Positions 28,440 through 36,525 of a stretch of 64,000 nucleotides of DNA are shown here, piece after piece. The stretch is from the NCBI GenBank assembly GCA_965199725.1, contig OZ241321.1, forward strand, positions 372,001 through 436,000. Reading direction: 5' to 3'. Positions within the stretch are counted from its first letter, which is position 1, and each line of letters starts with the position of its first letter. The notes beneath the pieces were generated by a model that ran no database searches, had not been told where the DNA came from, and saw nothing but the letters and a program-made list of their open reading frames with translations. The stretch comes from G965199725 sp965199725. GTDB lineage: Bacteria > Pseudomonadota > Gammaproteobacteria > Nitrosococcales > Methylophagaceae. The translations under genes and the position numbers were made by a program.

Positions 28440-28858
28440 CCCTTATTCTGCTCTTGACAGTTTTTACATATACCATATATATATAAACTATGATCAGTCA
28501 TCTCAAACCCTTTTTGCTTGGCAATGTCACGTTGGCGCTGTTCAATCACCTCATCAATAAACTCGTCAATAGCATTGCAACGCACACACAAAAGATGATC
28601 ATGATGAAGACCATCTGCCAGCTCAAATACCGCATGACTGCCATCAATACTGAGCCGCGATACTAATCCTGCACCTTCAAACTGAGTAAGTACCCGATAC
28701 ACAGTTGCTAAACCAATATCCTCGCCCATAGTGATCAGACATTTATATACATCTTCAGCGCTCATATGACGATTATCTGACGTCTCTAAAATCTCCAGCA
28801 CCTTCAGTCGCGGCAAAGTAACTTTAAGACCCACCTTCCTTAAATCTTTATCTGCCAT
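28436..28858 (-). CDS. fur: Ferric uptake regulator
   Basis: Fur is the Fe(II)-responsive dimeric repressor. The 140-residue product has the winged helix with VTLPRLKVLEILE and IGLATVYRVLTQFE. Metal sites are visible in HHDHLLCVRC and in the C-terminal CKNC zinc pair. It is divergent from bamE across 75 bp, the common gammaproteobacterial arrangement. I did not find a clear Fur box in that gap. Confidence 0.97.
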   Translation of the reverse strand: MADKDLRKVGLKVTLPRLKVLEILETSDNRHMSAEDVYKCLITMGEDIGLATVYRVLTQFEGAGLVSRLSIDGSHAVFELADGLHHDHLLCVRCNAIDEFIDEVIEQRQRDIAKQKGFEMTDHSLYIYGICKNCQEQNKG

Positions 28859-28933
28859 TATGATATACCTCGTCTAAACTGATTTATTAGCGTATTATCG
28901 CATTTTATAGCTGACTACTGTGAACCAAAATAA

Positions 28934-29377
28934 ATGAAAAAAATTATTCTCTACAGCTTTTCCAGCGCCATGCTGCTTGCCAGTGCCTGTAGCAAAGACA
29001 AAATCCCTGGTTTATATGTTATTGATATTAGGCAGGGTAATGATGTAACGCAGGAAATGATTAATAAGCTCAAACCCGGCATAACCAAGAAAAAAGTAGC
29101 CTATATTATGGGTACGCCACTTGTTATTGATACGTTTCATCCACATCGCTGGGATTATATTTACAGTTTCCATCCGGGAGGTGGTAATCGCGAGCAACGC
29201 CGTATTACCCTCTATTTTGATCAGGATACACTCAGCCGCATTGAAGGAGATATTCGCACCGTTGCCAGACAAAACTTACCTGAAATAAAAAGCCGGGCAA
29301 GAAACTTCGTTGTGCCGCTCACTGAAAAAAAACCCGGACTGCTACAAAAACTACTTGCTATGATAGGACTTAATTGA
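28934..29377 (+). CDS. bamE: Outer membrane assembly lipoprotein BamE
   Basis: BamE (SmpA/OmlA) is a lipoprotein of the beta-barrel assembly complex. The 147-residue product has a lipoprotein signal with Cys near residue 19 (LLASAC), then IRQGNDVTQEMINKLKPG, KKKVAYIMGTPLVID and HRWDYIYSF, which define the SmpA/OmlA fold. A C-terminal extension of about 40 residues is longer than in E. coli but common in other gammaproteobacteria. Confidence 0.95.
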   Translation: MKKIILYSFSSAMLLASACSKDKIPGLYVIDIRQGNDVTQEMINKLKPGITKKKVAYIMGTPLVIDTFHPHRWDYIYSFHPGGGNREQRRITLYFDQDTLSRIEGDIRTVARQNLPEIKSRARNFVVPLTEKKPGLLQKLLAMIGLN

Positions 29378-29401
29378 TCACCCTGTCAGACATAAAGGCA
29401 A

Positions 29402-30055
29402 CTAAAACAAAGTATCACCTTTGTATAGATGACACATAGGTTCAAACTTGCCACTAACGACGTTAAAACATAGTAATTCACCGCTGGTGATATCAAAATA
29501 CCAGCCATGAATGCTCAGCTTACCTGCCTCTAACTGCTCACGCACAAACAAAAACGTCATTAAATTAGTCAACGATTGTACGATTGATCTTTGTTCGCAT
29601 GCTGTTAATTTCTCTTTTGTTGATGCACCTTTGAACTCATACTGAACCCATGTCTTCGCTGGCTGGGCAACTGACACCCATGGATGAATAAATTGGCTGA
29701 AATTATCCGGTTCCCCGCCGCCCCATAGCACCTTAATGCCGCCACAATCGCTATGCCCCATAACAATAATGTGCGCTACCTCCAAGCTGTTTACCGCAAA
29801 CTCAAGCGCAGCACTAGTGCTGCGACAGGGTTTATCGCTGGGCGCTACCAGATTGGCTACATTTCTCAAGGTGAATAATTCGCCAGGGTCACATTGAGTC
29901 AAAATAGCCGGATCTGCACGTGAATCACAACATCCAATCATCATTATTTTAGCTGGCTGTGCTTGTTTTAACTGTGCATACAGGGCATTGTCATCGCCAA
30001 AATATTGGCGTTTAAACTGTTGAAAACCTGTAATTAATCCGCTTATAGTCGTCAT
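29402..30055 (-). CDS. Beta-class carbonic anhydrase
   Basis: This enzyme interconverts CO2 and bicarbonate. The 217-residue product has the beta-class zinc ligands: Cys in MIGCCDSRADP, and His and Cys in GHSDCGGI. The catalytic Asp-Arg dyad (CDSR) and SLEVAHIIVMGHSDCGG are intact. ATG 30055 is preferred over the in-frame TTG three bases upstream. It starts 20 nt after the stop of the Trp-Tyr repeat gene on the same strand, so the two are very likely one transcript. The 23 bp to bamE hold no gene. Localisation is probably cytoplasmic; no signal peptide is seen. Confidence 0.95.
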   Translation of the reverse strand: MTTISGLITGFQQFKRQYFGDDNALYAQLKQAQPAKIMMIGCCDSRADPAILTQCDPGELFTLRNVANLVAPSDKPCRSTSAALEFAVNSLEVAHIIVMGHSDCGGIKVLWGGGEPDNFSQFIHPWVSVAQPAKTWVQYEFKGASTKEKLTACEQRSIVQSLTNLMTFLFVREQLEAGKLSIHGWYFDITSGELLCFNVVSGKFEPMCHLYKGDTLF

Positions 30056-30075
30056 CAATATCTGTTATCAATGGC

Positions 30076-30819
30076 TCAGTCTTTTTTGTTGTTGCGTGTA
30101 ACAGCTAAATTAGCTTCATACCATTTTTGCTTGTTCTCAAATTGTTTGCGTATATTGCTCTGATACCATGGCATGGTCGTCAACGATTTTGGCGAGTTTT
30201 TAGGTGCATACCATTTATTGTCTGTTGTACGAGTCGCCTCAAGGTTGGCTTGATACCATTTTTTTTTGATATATCTTGCTCGCGCCTGATCAACATTAGC
30301 CTTATACCATTTTTGTTTGACCTCTGCGTGCGGATCAACAATAATTCTGCTCTTATACCATTTGGTGTTATGGCGGCTATTCTGTGCTTTCTCCAAATTA
30401 GCCTGATACCATCTTTTTTTAGTATCACTGTACTTTTCATCGCTAAACTCAAACCAATGCTTATCAGTCTTTTGATGGTGCAAATTGGCTTTGTACCATT
30501 TTTGCTGATTTTCCCGCGCCGTTTTTAAGTTGGCTAGCCACCATTTTTTCTTGACCTTGGCAAATGGATCAAACTGTAAATTAGCCTCATACCAGTGTAT
30601 GCCCGTTTGTGCAGGCTGTTGTTGACTGGTCTCATACCATTTTTTCTGCGAGGCCTTAATAGCCACTGAGGCTACCATAAGATTAGCTTCATACCACTTT
30701 TTCTTGCTAGTAAAATGCTTATCCATACTGGTCTCATACCATTTTTTCTGCGAGGCTTGTTGTTTATTATTTAAGTTGGCTTCATACCATTTGGCCTTTA
30801 CGTCTATTGTTGTAGTCAT
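30076..30819 (-). CDS. Trp-Tyr repeat protein (15 copies of a WYxANL motif), unknown family
   Basis: I do not recognise a family. The 247-residue product is almost entirely built from a motif with consensus [KR]-W-Y-[EKQ]-A-N-L. Tryptophans fall at residues 11, 27, 42, 61, 76, 93, 108, 122, 137, 154, 171, 188, 203, 218 and 233, that is, every 14-19 residues. Best copies read KWYEANL (three), RWYQANL, KWYKANL; degenerate ones are HWFEFSD (122), KWYKSRI (154), KWYAPKN (203). Linkers are Lys/Gln/Arg-rich, with no cysteine, no signal peptide and no transmembrane segment, so a soluble, basic, probably flexible protein is expected. Larger duplication is visible: the 34-residue unit around W27-W42 recurs at W61-W76, and a DPxAxVKxKW block at residues 84-93 recurs at 162-171. 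Translation starts at ATG 30819 after a GAGGG ribosome site. The carbonic anhydrase follows 20 nt downstream. The motif is conserved as protein against synonymous changes, arguing for selection. Confidence 0.85.
   Translation of the reverse strand: MTTTIDVKAKWYEANLNNKQQASQKKWYETSMDKHFTSKKKWYEANLMVASVAIKASQKKWYETSQQQPAQTGIHWYEANLQFDPFAKVKKKWWLANLKTARENQQKWYKANLHHQKTDKHWFEFSDEKYSDTKKRWYQANLEKAQNSRHNTKWYKSRIIVDPHAEVKQKWYKANVDQARARYIKKKWYQANLEATRTTDNKWYAPKNSPKSLTTMPWYQSNIRKQFENKQKWYEANLAVTRNNKKD
30625..30756. repeat. Exact 30 bp direct repeat inside the Trp-Tyr repeat gene
   Basis: The same 30 bases occur at 30625-30654 and 30727-30756, 102 bp (34 codons) apart. They encode the two ASQKKWYET-type copies at W61 and W27. 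The identity at DNA level indicates a recent internal duplication or gene conversion within the gene, while most other copies have diverged. Confidence 0.9.
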
Positions 30820-30952
30820 GGTTTCGCCCTCAAATAAACCTTATGTTTAAACTGATATTACCTGATAACAAGGCAGGATAACAAGCAAAAAAAGAGCAAT
30901 GCAACTATAATTTGAAAAAACAAACAGCCCGTTAAAGCCCACAGTTTAAAGC

Positions 30953-31591
30953 TTACAGCCAGTAAGCTGAAGCAGTCATCGTCTTTGCCAATAAGCACAT
31001 TGCCTGCCTGACTGCCAGCGGCAATGCTACGCCACCGGCCTCTATTGCCGCTAATGCATGATTACATTCATCAATTTTCATCTGCAAAAGTACAGCGCGG
31101 CTTTTATAATCTGTCGGGCTTAAATATGCTAAATGGCTATCTAAATGCTTTGCTACCTGTGCTTCAGTTTCAGCAACAAAGCCTAAACTCCATTTATCAC
31201 CAATTTTGCCTACAAGCAGACCCATCACTAATGAGCCGCCGTACCATACCGGGTTAAGTATACTAGTATGGCTGTCAAGATCGTGAAGGCGTTGCTGACA
31301 CCACGCTAAATGATCATTTTCTTCTCTGGCGGCATCCGCCATTTTTTGCCTGACTTCGGCTGATTTTGCTGTTAATGCCTGGCCCTTATACAAGCCCTGC
31401 GCAGCCACTTCACCTGCATGATTAACCCGCATAAGCCGCGCTGACTTTATCTTGTCTGCTTGTGTTAATACTCCGTTTTTAAGCTCATTGCCCGGCATTG
31501 GCCTATCTGTAGTGAGAGGCTTGCCAAACATAGTTTTAATAGCGCTGTCTCCTGTTATTATCAACCTGTCTGCCAACGTGTACTGGATCAT
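30953..31591 (-). CDS. coq7: 3-demethoxyubiquinol 3-hydroxylase (Coq7/UbiF type)
   Basis: Coq7 is a membrane-peripheral di-iron hydroxylase of ubiquinone synthesis. The 212-residue product carries the ferritin-like metal ligands in RVNHAGEVAAQGLY, REENDHLAWCQQRL, AETEAQVAKHLDSHL and KIDECNHALAAIEAGG. Length is standard for proteobacterial Coq7. It lies 133 bp upstream of the Trp-Tyr repeat gene on the same strand; the gap suggests a separate transcription start for the latter. Confidence 0.94.
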   Translation of the reverse strand: MIQYTLADRLIITGDSAIKTMFGKPLTTDRPMPGNELKNGVLTQADKIKSARLMRVNHAGEVAAQGLYKGQALTAKSAEVRQKMADAAREENDHLAWCQQRLHDLDSHTSILNPVWYGGSLVMGLLVGKIGDKWSLGFVAETEAQVAKHLDSHLAYLSPTDYKSRAVLLQMKIDECNHALAAIEAGGVALPLAVRQAMCLLAKTMTASAYWL

Positions 31592-31654
31592 CTTAAAAAC
31601 AGTTTTTTATCCTACTTAACAAACCTTAACAGCAATCAGAAACACGAGAAGAGC

Positions 31655-32611
31655 TTAGCAATTCTGATAATTGCTAGTAATACACTGGCGCGCCTGTTTT
31701 TGTGCCGCGCCTATTTCACTATTGCTTAAATCTTCAGCAAGCAGGTCCCTTTTTTCAGCGACAGGTTTATCGCCATTAGTAGCAGCAAGGCTAATCCACA
31801 TATAGGCAGTACCAGCATCCTGTGGCACGCCTTCGCCTTTGGCGTACATCATGGCTAGCAAAGCCTGCGCGCTGGTATTACCCTGTTTGGCGGCCCTGTT
31901 AAGCCAATTATAAGCAGGCTCATAATCCTGTAAAACACCTATGCCCTGATAGTACATCTCGCCCAAACCAAACTGCGCATCAGCATTGCCCTGCTTGGCA
32001 GCTTGGGTGTACCAATAATAGGCTTGGGTATAATCCTGTAGCACGCCTTTACCTTTAATATACATCTTGCCCATTAAAGCCTGAGCACTAGCATCACCCT
32101 GCTTGGCAGCTTGGGTGTACCAATAAACGGCTTGGGTATAATCTCGTATTACACTCCAGCCTTCATCATACATCCTACCCAGATAATACTGCGCGCGAGC
32201 ATGATCCTGATCAGCAGCTTGGTTGAAATAGTAGTGAGCTTGATTATAATCGCGCAACATGCCTTTACCCTCAAAATACAGCGTGCCCATATTAAACTGC
32301 GCGCGAGCATTACCCTGATCAGCCGCCTGATTAAACCAGTAAAGGGCTTGTTCTTTACTCTCGGTGATGCCGTTACCTTCGGCATACATGGTCGCCAGCT
32401 TGTACTGCGCTTTAGCGCTACCTTGTCTTGCAGATTTAATGTATAAGGCAATACTCTGATTATCAGCAAAGAGATTTGCTTTTTCTTCGCCCTGGGGCTT
32501 ACCTGCCCGAGTCTGCAGTGCATCTTGATAATAGAGCCAGTCCAATAACAAGGTTATCAGCAGGACAAATAGCAACAGTAGTAATAGTCGGTTACTTTCA
32601 AAGATAGTCAT
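31655..32611 (-). CDS. Membrane-anchored Sel1-repeat protein
   Basis: The 318-residue product begins with one hydrophobic anchor (about residues 9-27, LLLLLLFVLLITLLLDWLYY being the core) and then about six to seven Sel1-like repeats of 36 residues, each with AQYYLGRMYDEG-type and DYTQAYYWYTQAAKQG-type helices. Such solenoids usually mediate protein-protein contacts. The C-terminal segment ends QARQCITSNYQNC. Similar C-termini appear in the broken copy near 36835, so this is a local paralog family. Partner and function unknown. Confidence 0.88.
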   Translation of the reverse strand: MTIFESNRLLLLLLFVLLITLLLDWLYYQDALQTRAGKPQGEEKANLFADNQSIALYIKSARQGSAKAQYKLATMYAEGNGITESKEQALYWFNQAADQGNARAQFNMGTLYFEGKGMLRDYNQAHYYFNQAADQDHARAQYYLGRMYDEGWSVIRDYTQAVYWYTQAAKQGDASAQALMGKMYIKGKGVLQDYTQAYYWYTQAAKQGNADAQFGLGEMYYQGIGVLQDYEPAYNWLNRAAKQGNTSAQALLAMMYAKGEGVPQDAGTAYMWISLAATNGDKPVAEKRDLLAEDLSNSEIGAAQKQARQCITSNYQNC

Positions 32612-32753
32612 GATGTGTTAATTGCAAAAAGTAAAAAAGTAGCGGCAACATCTTTACAATATATTACAATGTTCGTAATAACTCGCCAAACACTGATTTG
32701 ATCTTGCTTGTGCTTGTTTTATTGCATTGCGACTCATCCTGCCAGTGTAAGAC

Positions 32754-32926
32754 GACACATGGTTGGCGAATAATGGGTAATAGCGGGTAATAACGAATAA
32801 TAACGGTTTAAAGTTAGCTATAACAAAGGTTTAGCAAGTGCGCTGAGGGGGTCGGTTAATTGTTTTTAGAATGGCGACTTTTTTAAGTATCTTCAATTTA
32901 GCTAAAAATAGACACATGGTTGGCGA
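32754..32926. repeat. 16 bp direct repeats downstream of the S24 repressor remnant
   Basis: GACACATGGTTGGCGA occurs exactly at 32754-32769 and 32911-32926, 157 bp apart. The 374 bp interval 32612-32985 has no gene. The first copy is followed by short iterations of the type TAATGGGTAATAGCGGGTAATAACG. The direct repeats could be attachment-site or insertion-duplication scars. Confidence 0.7.
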
Positions 32927-32985
32927 CAATTAAAACAACGTTTAAACAGTGTTTAAAGAATATTTAAATTGTATTTTTAAGTGCC

Positions 32986-33728
32986 TTAAATCCAACTGTG
33001 CGCCTGCCAAACTATTGCGCCTAATATCTCAAAATCAGTAGGCGGATTGTCTTTGTTAATAATAATATCAGGGTAGGACTTATTAACTGAAATCATTGTT
33101 AAGTTGCCCGCTCCATCTCTCTGGCACAATTTAATGTATAGTTCATTTTCTAGTCTGAAAGCTAGCGGTATCTTGTGTTGTGGGCTATTTTGAGCACGAT
33201 CAATCATTACTATATCTTTATCTTCAAGTAATGGTTCCATATGAGTCGCCTTGCACTCTTACCAATACTAATTTATCTGGTTGCAGCCCTTTTTTATTTA
33301 GCCATTGGATGCTAAAAGTGCGATTATTTATCGTTAAGGGATGATCTTCTGGATATTGGCCTAAGCCTGGGGGAAAGGCCATATTAAATTCAGGTATTTC
33401 AGCTGATTTATCTTTATAATGAGGCCCCAGTTCTGCAAGAGCAGCTGCATATCCAGCTTTATAAGCCTCACGCGATAAATCCAAATATCTCGTAACGCGT
33501 TCAGCCTGTCTATTGTCGTTATCTGATGGGTTGCCGCCATCTGGGCCGTTTGACCACAGCAACTTAAGTTGGCTCTTGGAGCCACCGCCTATTGCCATCA
33601 ATGAATAAACCCGTCCACGAAACCGATCATTACCTTGGAAGCCCGCTGGCAAATCAGTTCCTTTTTCTATCATTGCGGCTGCTTTCTCAGCCGCCCTCAG
33701 CCGCCTCTGCCTCTGTAATTTTTGTCAT
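32986..33728 (-). pseudogene. S24/LexA-type phage-like repressor, broken twice
   Basis: The frame starts at ATG 33728 behind a strong AAGGAG site and reads MTKITEAEAAE. A 10 bp tandem duplication (GCGGCTGAG twice, near 33690-33710) then throws it out of frame. Removing one copy joins it to AEKAAAMIEKGTDLPAGF and the long frame to 33224. A second break comes exactly after the catalytic Ser codon in VRVQGDS: an extra base before ATG separates it from MEPLLEDKDIVMIDR, which is the standard S24 motif GDSMEP. The C-terminal part (84 residues, LKLCQRDG-like and ILGAIVWQ end) is intact in its own frame. The protein would have been a self-cleaving or signal-peptidase-like phage repressor; the N-terminal DNA-binding part is unusual. 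Confidence 0.85.
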
Positions 33729-33764
33729 TTTGTACTCCTTTAGTAGCCTCATCGTATATGATTA

Positions 33765-33909
33765 GCAGCAGCAAAGGTTAGCCCACATATAAGCAGTAAT
33801 ATATCATCTTTCGGGATGCTTATGCCAAAACGTACATAACGCTTGGCTTAGTCTGCGCAATAGCATCGCTTTGTTCAGCTTGCTTACGCAATTCATCTAC
33901 TGATGGTGC
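33765..33909 (-). pseudogene. Degraded Sel1-repeat remnant
   Basis: Leftward from 33909 a 29-codon open stretch (SVDELRKQAEQSDAIAQT…) ends at 33820. In a neighbouring frame the sequence then gives IPKDD and AYMWANL, the typical end of a Sel1 repeat (compare AYMWISLAA in the intact gene at 31655). No complete frame survives. Confidence 0.5.
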
Positions 33910-33982
33910 AATATATGTCCAAATTGTTATCAGCATAGATAATAGCGACAATAATCAGGAGTTCATTTTAAGGCAGATCATC

Positions 33983-34017
33983 ATATCCATTTACTTTAGG
34001 CTAAAGTAAATGGATAT
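33983..34017. repeat. Perfect 35 bp palindrome
   Basis: Two 17 bp arms (33983-33999 and 34001-34017, core ACTTTAG/CTAAAGT) pair perfectly around one central base. It is too AT-rich and lacks a T-run, so a classical terminator is unlikely. It could be a dimer-protein operator, a recombinase site or the end of a vanished mobile element. It lies between the S24 remnant and rnr. Confidence 0.8.
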
Positions 34018-34134
34018 TGGCAGTATAAGTACCTAGCTTTACCTTAGTCTACTTAAAAACAGGGAGACCATCACTGAATCAGTATCAAGGCGCCTGTGTC
34101 TAAATTAGCTGGGTATGCGAAATAACGGACGTGT

Positions 34135-34168
34135 GTGATACACGTACCTTTAATCATACCTGTATCAC
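34135..34168. promoter_or_regulatory. Operator-like inverted repeat upstream of rnr
   Basis: GTGATACA at 34135-34142 and TGTATCAC at 34161-34168 are exact inverted repeats separated by 18 bp. An overlapping ACGTGT/ACACGT pair sits at 34129-34145. The spacing fits binding by a dimeric or tetrameric regulator. It is 64 bp before rnr. Confidence 0.45.
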
Positions 34169-34231
34169 GCTTGCTAAGGTACAATACTCGACTGATTAAT
34201 CATTGCGCTAGGAAAATAATCCTTAAACTTT

Positions 34232-36400
34232 ATGCCTGAAAAAAAAATAATAGATGCTTACGCTGCGCGCGAAGCGAAAAAATATGCTAACCCGATTGCC
34301 AGTCGTGAGTTTATTATTGCCACCTTAAAAAAAAATAAAGGCCCCCTAAGCTGGCAGAATATCGCCAAATTACTGAACATTAACAGCGAAAATCAACAGG
34401 AAGCCTTGCGCCGCCGCTTGCGGGCAATGGAACGGGATGGTCAAGTTTTGCGTAATCGTAAGCGCGCCTATGGGGTAGTGTCCAAAATGAATCTGGTCAC
34501 AGGTTGCGTTGTTGGTCATGCCAACGGGTTTGGTTTTCTGATTCCTGATGATACCAGCGGTGATCTATTCTTAAGTCATCGCGAAATGCGCATAGTATTA
34601 CATGGTGATCGTGCGATTGCCCGCGTAGTCAATGTTGATCAGCGTGGGCGTAAAGAAGGCGCCATTGTAGATGTGATAAAGCGTGCCAATCAGCATATAG
34701 TTGGCAGATTGTTCAGTGATGCGGGTATTTATTATCTTATTGCTAATAACCGCCGTATCAGTCAAGACATTCTGATCCCGCCTGATAACTTGTTGGGCGC
34801 CAAACACGGTCAGATAGTAGAAATAGCTATTACTGAGCAACCACACAAGCATCGCTCACCACTGGGTAAAGTCGTCACCATTTTAGGCGATCATCTGGCG
34901 CCGGGCATGGAAGTTAATATCGCGTTACGCACATTTGATCTACCCCATGTCTGGCCTGAAGAGGCATTAACAGCTGCCAGCGCATTCAGTGAAAACATAC
35001 CCGCCACTGTTATCAATGAAAGATTAGACCTGCGCACATTACCATTTGTGACTATTGATGGTCAGAATGCGCACGATTTTGATGATGCCGTATATGCTGA
35101 AACAATGCCATCAGGATCATGGCGTTTATGGGTAGCGATTGCTGATGTATCGCATTATGTACATCCTGACAGCGCCCTAGATAAAGAAGCAGAAAAACGG
35201 GGCACGTCTATTTATTTTCCTAACCGGGTGATTCCAATGTTGCCACAGGCCTTATCCAACGAGTTATGCTCGTTAAAGCCAGGGGTTGATCGCTTAAGTG
35301 TCGTCTGCGAAATGATAATTGATAAAACAGGCAATACCCAATCTTACCAGTTTCACCTTGCTGTAATGCAATCAAAAGCTCGGCTGACCTACAATGAAGT
35401 TATCAGTATGCTGACAGACAAAAAAGCACGCCTGCGCAGTCATTATCAAATGATTATGCCACATCTAGATACTATGTATGCGCTTTATCAGGCAATGCTT
35501 AAAGCACGGCAACGACGAGGCGCCATTGACTTTGAACTGGCAGAAACTTGTTTTGTTTTTGATAATAAACAAAAAATACGTATTATTAAACCGTGTGAGC
35601 GCAATGACGCGCACCGACTGATAGAGACTTTTATGGTCGCAGCTAACGTGTGCGCTGCACAGCTTCTACTAAACCACGCGCAAGCTGGTATTTTCCGCAT
35701 CCACGAAGCACCTTCTGAAGAAAAGCTGGCGGGCTTACGTGAATTTTTAGGTGAACTGGGATTATCTTTAGGTGGTGGCACTGATCCAAAACCGCAACAT
35801 TACGCCTCATTGTTACAAAAAACACGACGACGAACTGACAATCATTTATTGCAAACCGTCATGCTAACCAGCCTAAAACAAGCAGCATATCACCCTGATA
35901 ATGTCGGTCATTTTGGCTTGGCGCTCAATGCTTACACTCATTTTACCTCGCCTATTCGTCGCTATGCTGATCTGCTAGTTCATCGCATTATCTGTCACAT
36001 TATCAGCGGCAAAAAAAAGCAAAAATGGTGTTACTCACCGGAAGATATACTAAGCTTAAGCGAGCATTGTTCTATGACCAGCCGCCGGGCAGATGAAGCC
36101 ACGCGCGATGTTGATAACTGGCTTAAATGTGAATACGTGCAACAACATGTCGGTGAAGTACATAACGGTATTATTAGTGGTGTAACCAGTTTTGGCCTGT
36201 TTGTTGAGCTAAATGATATTTATGTTGAAGGGCTTTTGCATATAACTGCCCTTAATAATGACTATTATCAGTTCAATGCTGCTCACCATAGACTGACCGG
36301 CGAGCACAGCAAAAAGGTCTATCAGCTGGGTGATGCCATATCAGTTAAGGTTGCACGGGTTGATCTAGATGATAGAAAAGTAGAGCTAATACCTGCCTAG
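34232..36400 (+). CDS. rnr: Ribonuclease R
   Basis: RNase R is a processive 3'-to-5' exoribonuclease that degrades structured RNA and acts in quality control. The 722-residue product has an N-terminal helix-turn-helix (about residues 20-80), two cold-shock domains (NGFGFLIPDD), and the RNB catalytic core with TIDGQNAHDFDDAVYAE (metal-binding Asp residues). The RNB signature region HFTSPIRRYADLLVHR and the C-terminal S1 domain (HNGIISGVTSFGLFVELNDI) follow. It lacks the very long Lys-rich tail of E. coli RNase R. Next to it one usually finds rlmB, absent here. Confidence 0.96.
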   Translation: MPEKKIIDAYAAREAKKYANPIASREFIIATLKKNKGPLSWQNIAKLLNINSENQQEALRRRLRAMERDGQVLRNRKRAYGVVSKMNLVTGCVVGHANGFGFLIPDDTSGDLFLSHREMRIVLHGDRAIARVVNVDQRGRKEGAIVDVIKRANQHIVGRLFSDAGIYYLIANNRRISQDILIPPDNLLGAKHGQIVEIAITEQPHKHRSPLGKVVTILGDHLAPGMEVNIALRTFDLPHVWPEEALTAASAFSENIPATVINERLDLRTLPFVTIDGQNAHDFDDAVYAETMPSGSWRLWVAIADVSHYVHPDSALDKEAEKRGTSIYFPNRVIPMLPQALSNELCSLKPGVDRLSVVCEMIIDKTGNTQSYQFHLAVMQSKARLTYNEVISMLTDKKARLRSHYQMIMPHLDTMYALYQAMLKARQRRGAIDFELAETCFVFDNKQKIRIIKPCERNDAHRLIETFMVAANVCAAQLLLNHAQAGIFRIHEAPSEEKLAGLREFLGELGLSLGGGTDPKPQHYASLLQKTRRRTDNHLLQTVMLTSLKQAAYHPDNVGHFGLALNAYTHFTSPIRRYADLLVHRIICHIISGKKKQKWCYSPEDILSLSEHCSMTSRRADEATRDVDNWLKCEYVQQHVGEVHNGIISGVTSFGLFVELNDIYVEGLLHITALNNDYYQFNAAHHRLTGEHSKKVYQLGDAISVKVARVDLDDRKVELIPA

Positions 36401-36525
36401 TTTGCTTTTTTCTGGCATTAAATTATATACTGACAATCAACCTAATTGATTAACGGTCACTAAAGCCATTATTCTGCCTTCCTCCATCTATTAGGCATAA
36501 ACCAATCATTACCTACCTTAAAGTT

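Noticed and set aside
30127..30528. A 133-codon open frame on the plus strand opposite the Trp-Tyr repeat gene
   Set aside because: It is the mirror of the repeats (its own repetition follows from theirs). The minus frame has a ribosome site, an operon partner and conserved residues.
30076..30819. The regular DNA periodicity as a CRISPR array
   Set aside because: Spacing is 42-57 bp and variable, repeats are about 15 bp and degenerate, and the frame stays open over 247 codons. No cas genes are nearby.
24169..30819. A RiPP cluster formed by the radical-SAM gene and the repeat protein
   Set aside because: The radical-SAM gene is RlmN with all its own motifs and conserved neighbours, 5 kb away. 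No peptidase, transporter or maturase is next to the repeat gene.
33983..34017. The 35 bp palindrome as a rho-independent terminator
   Set aside because: The stem is AT-rich, no T-run follows on either side, and no gene ends close to it.
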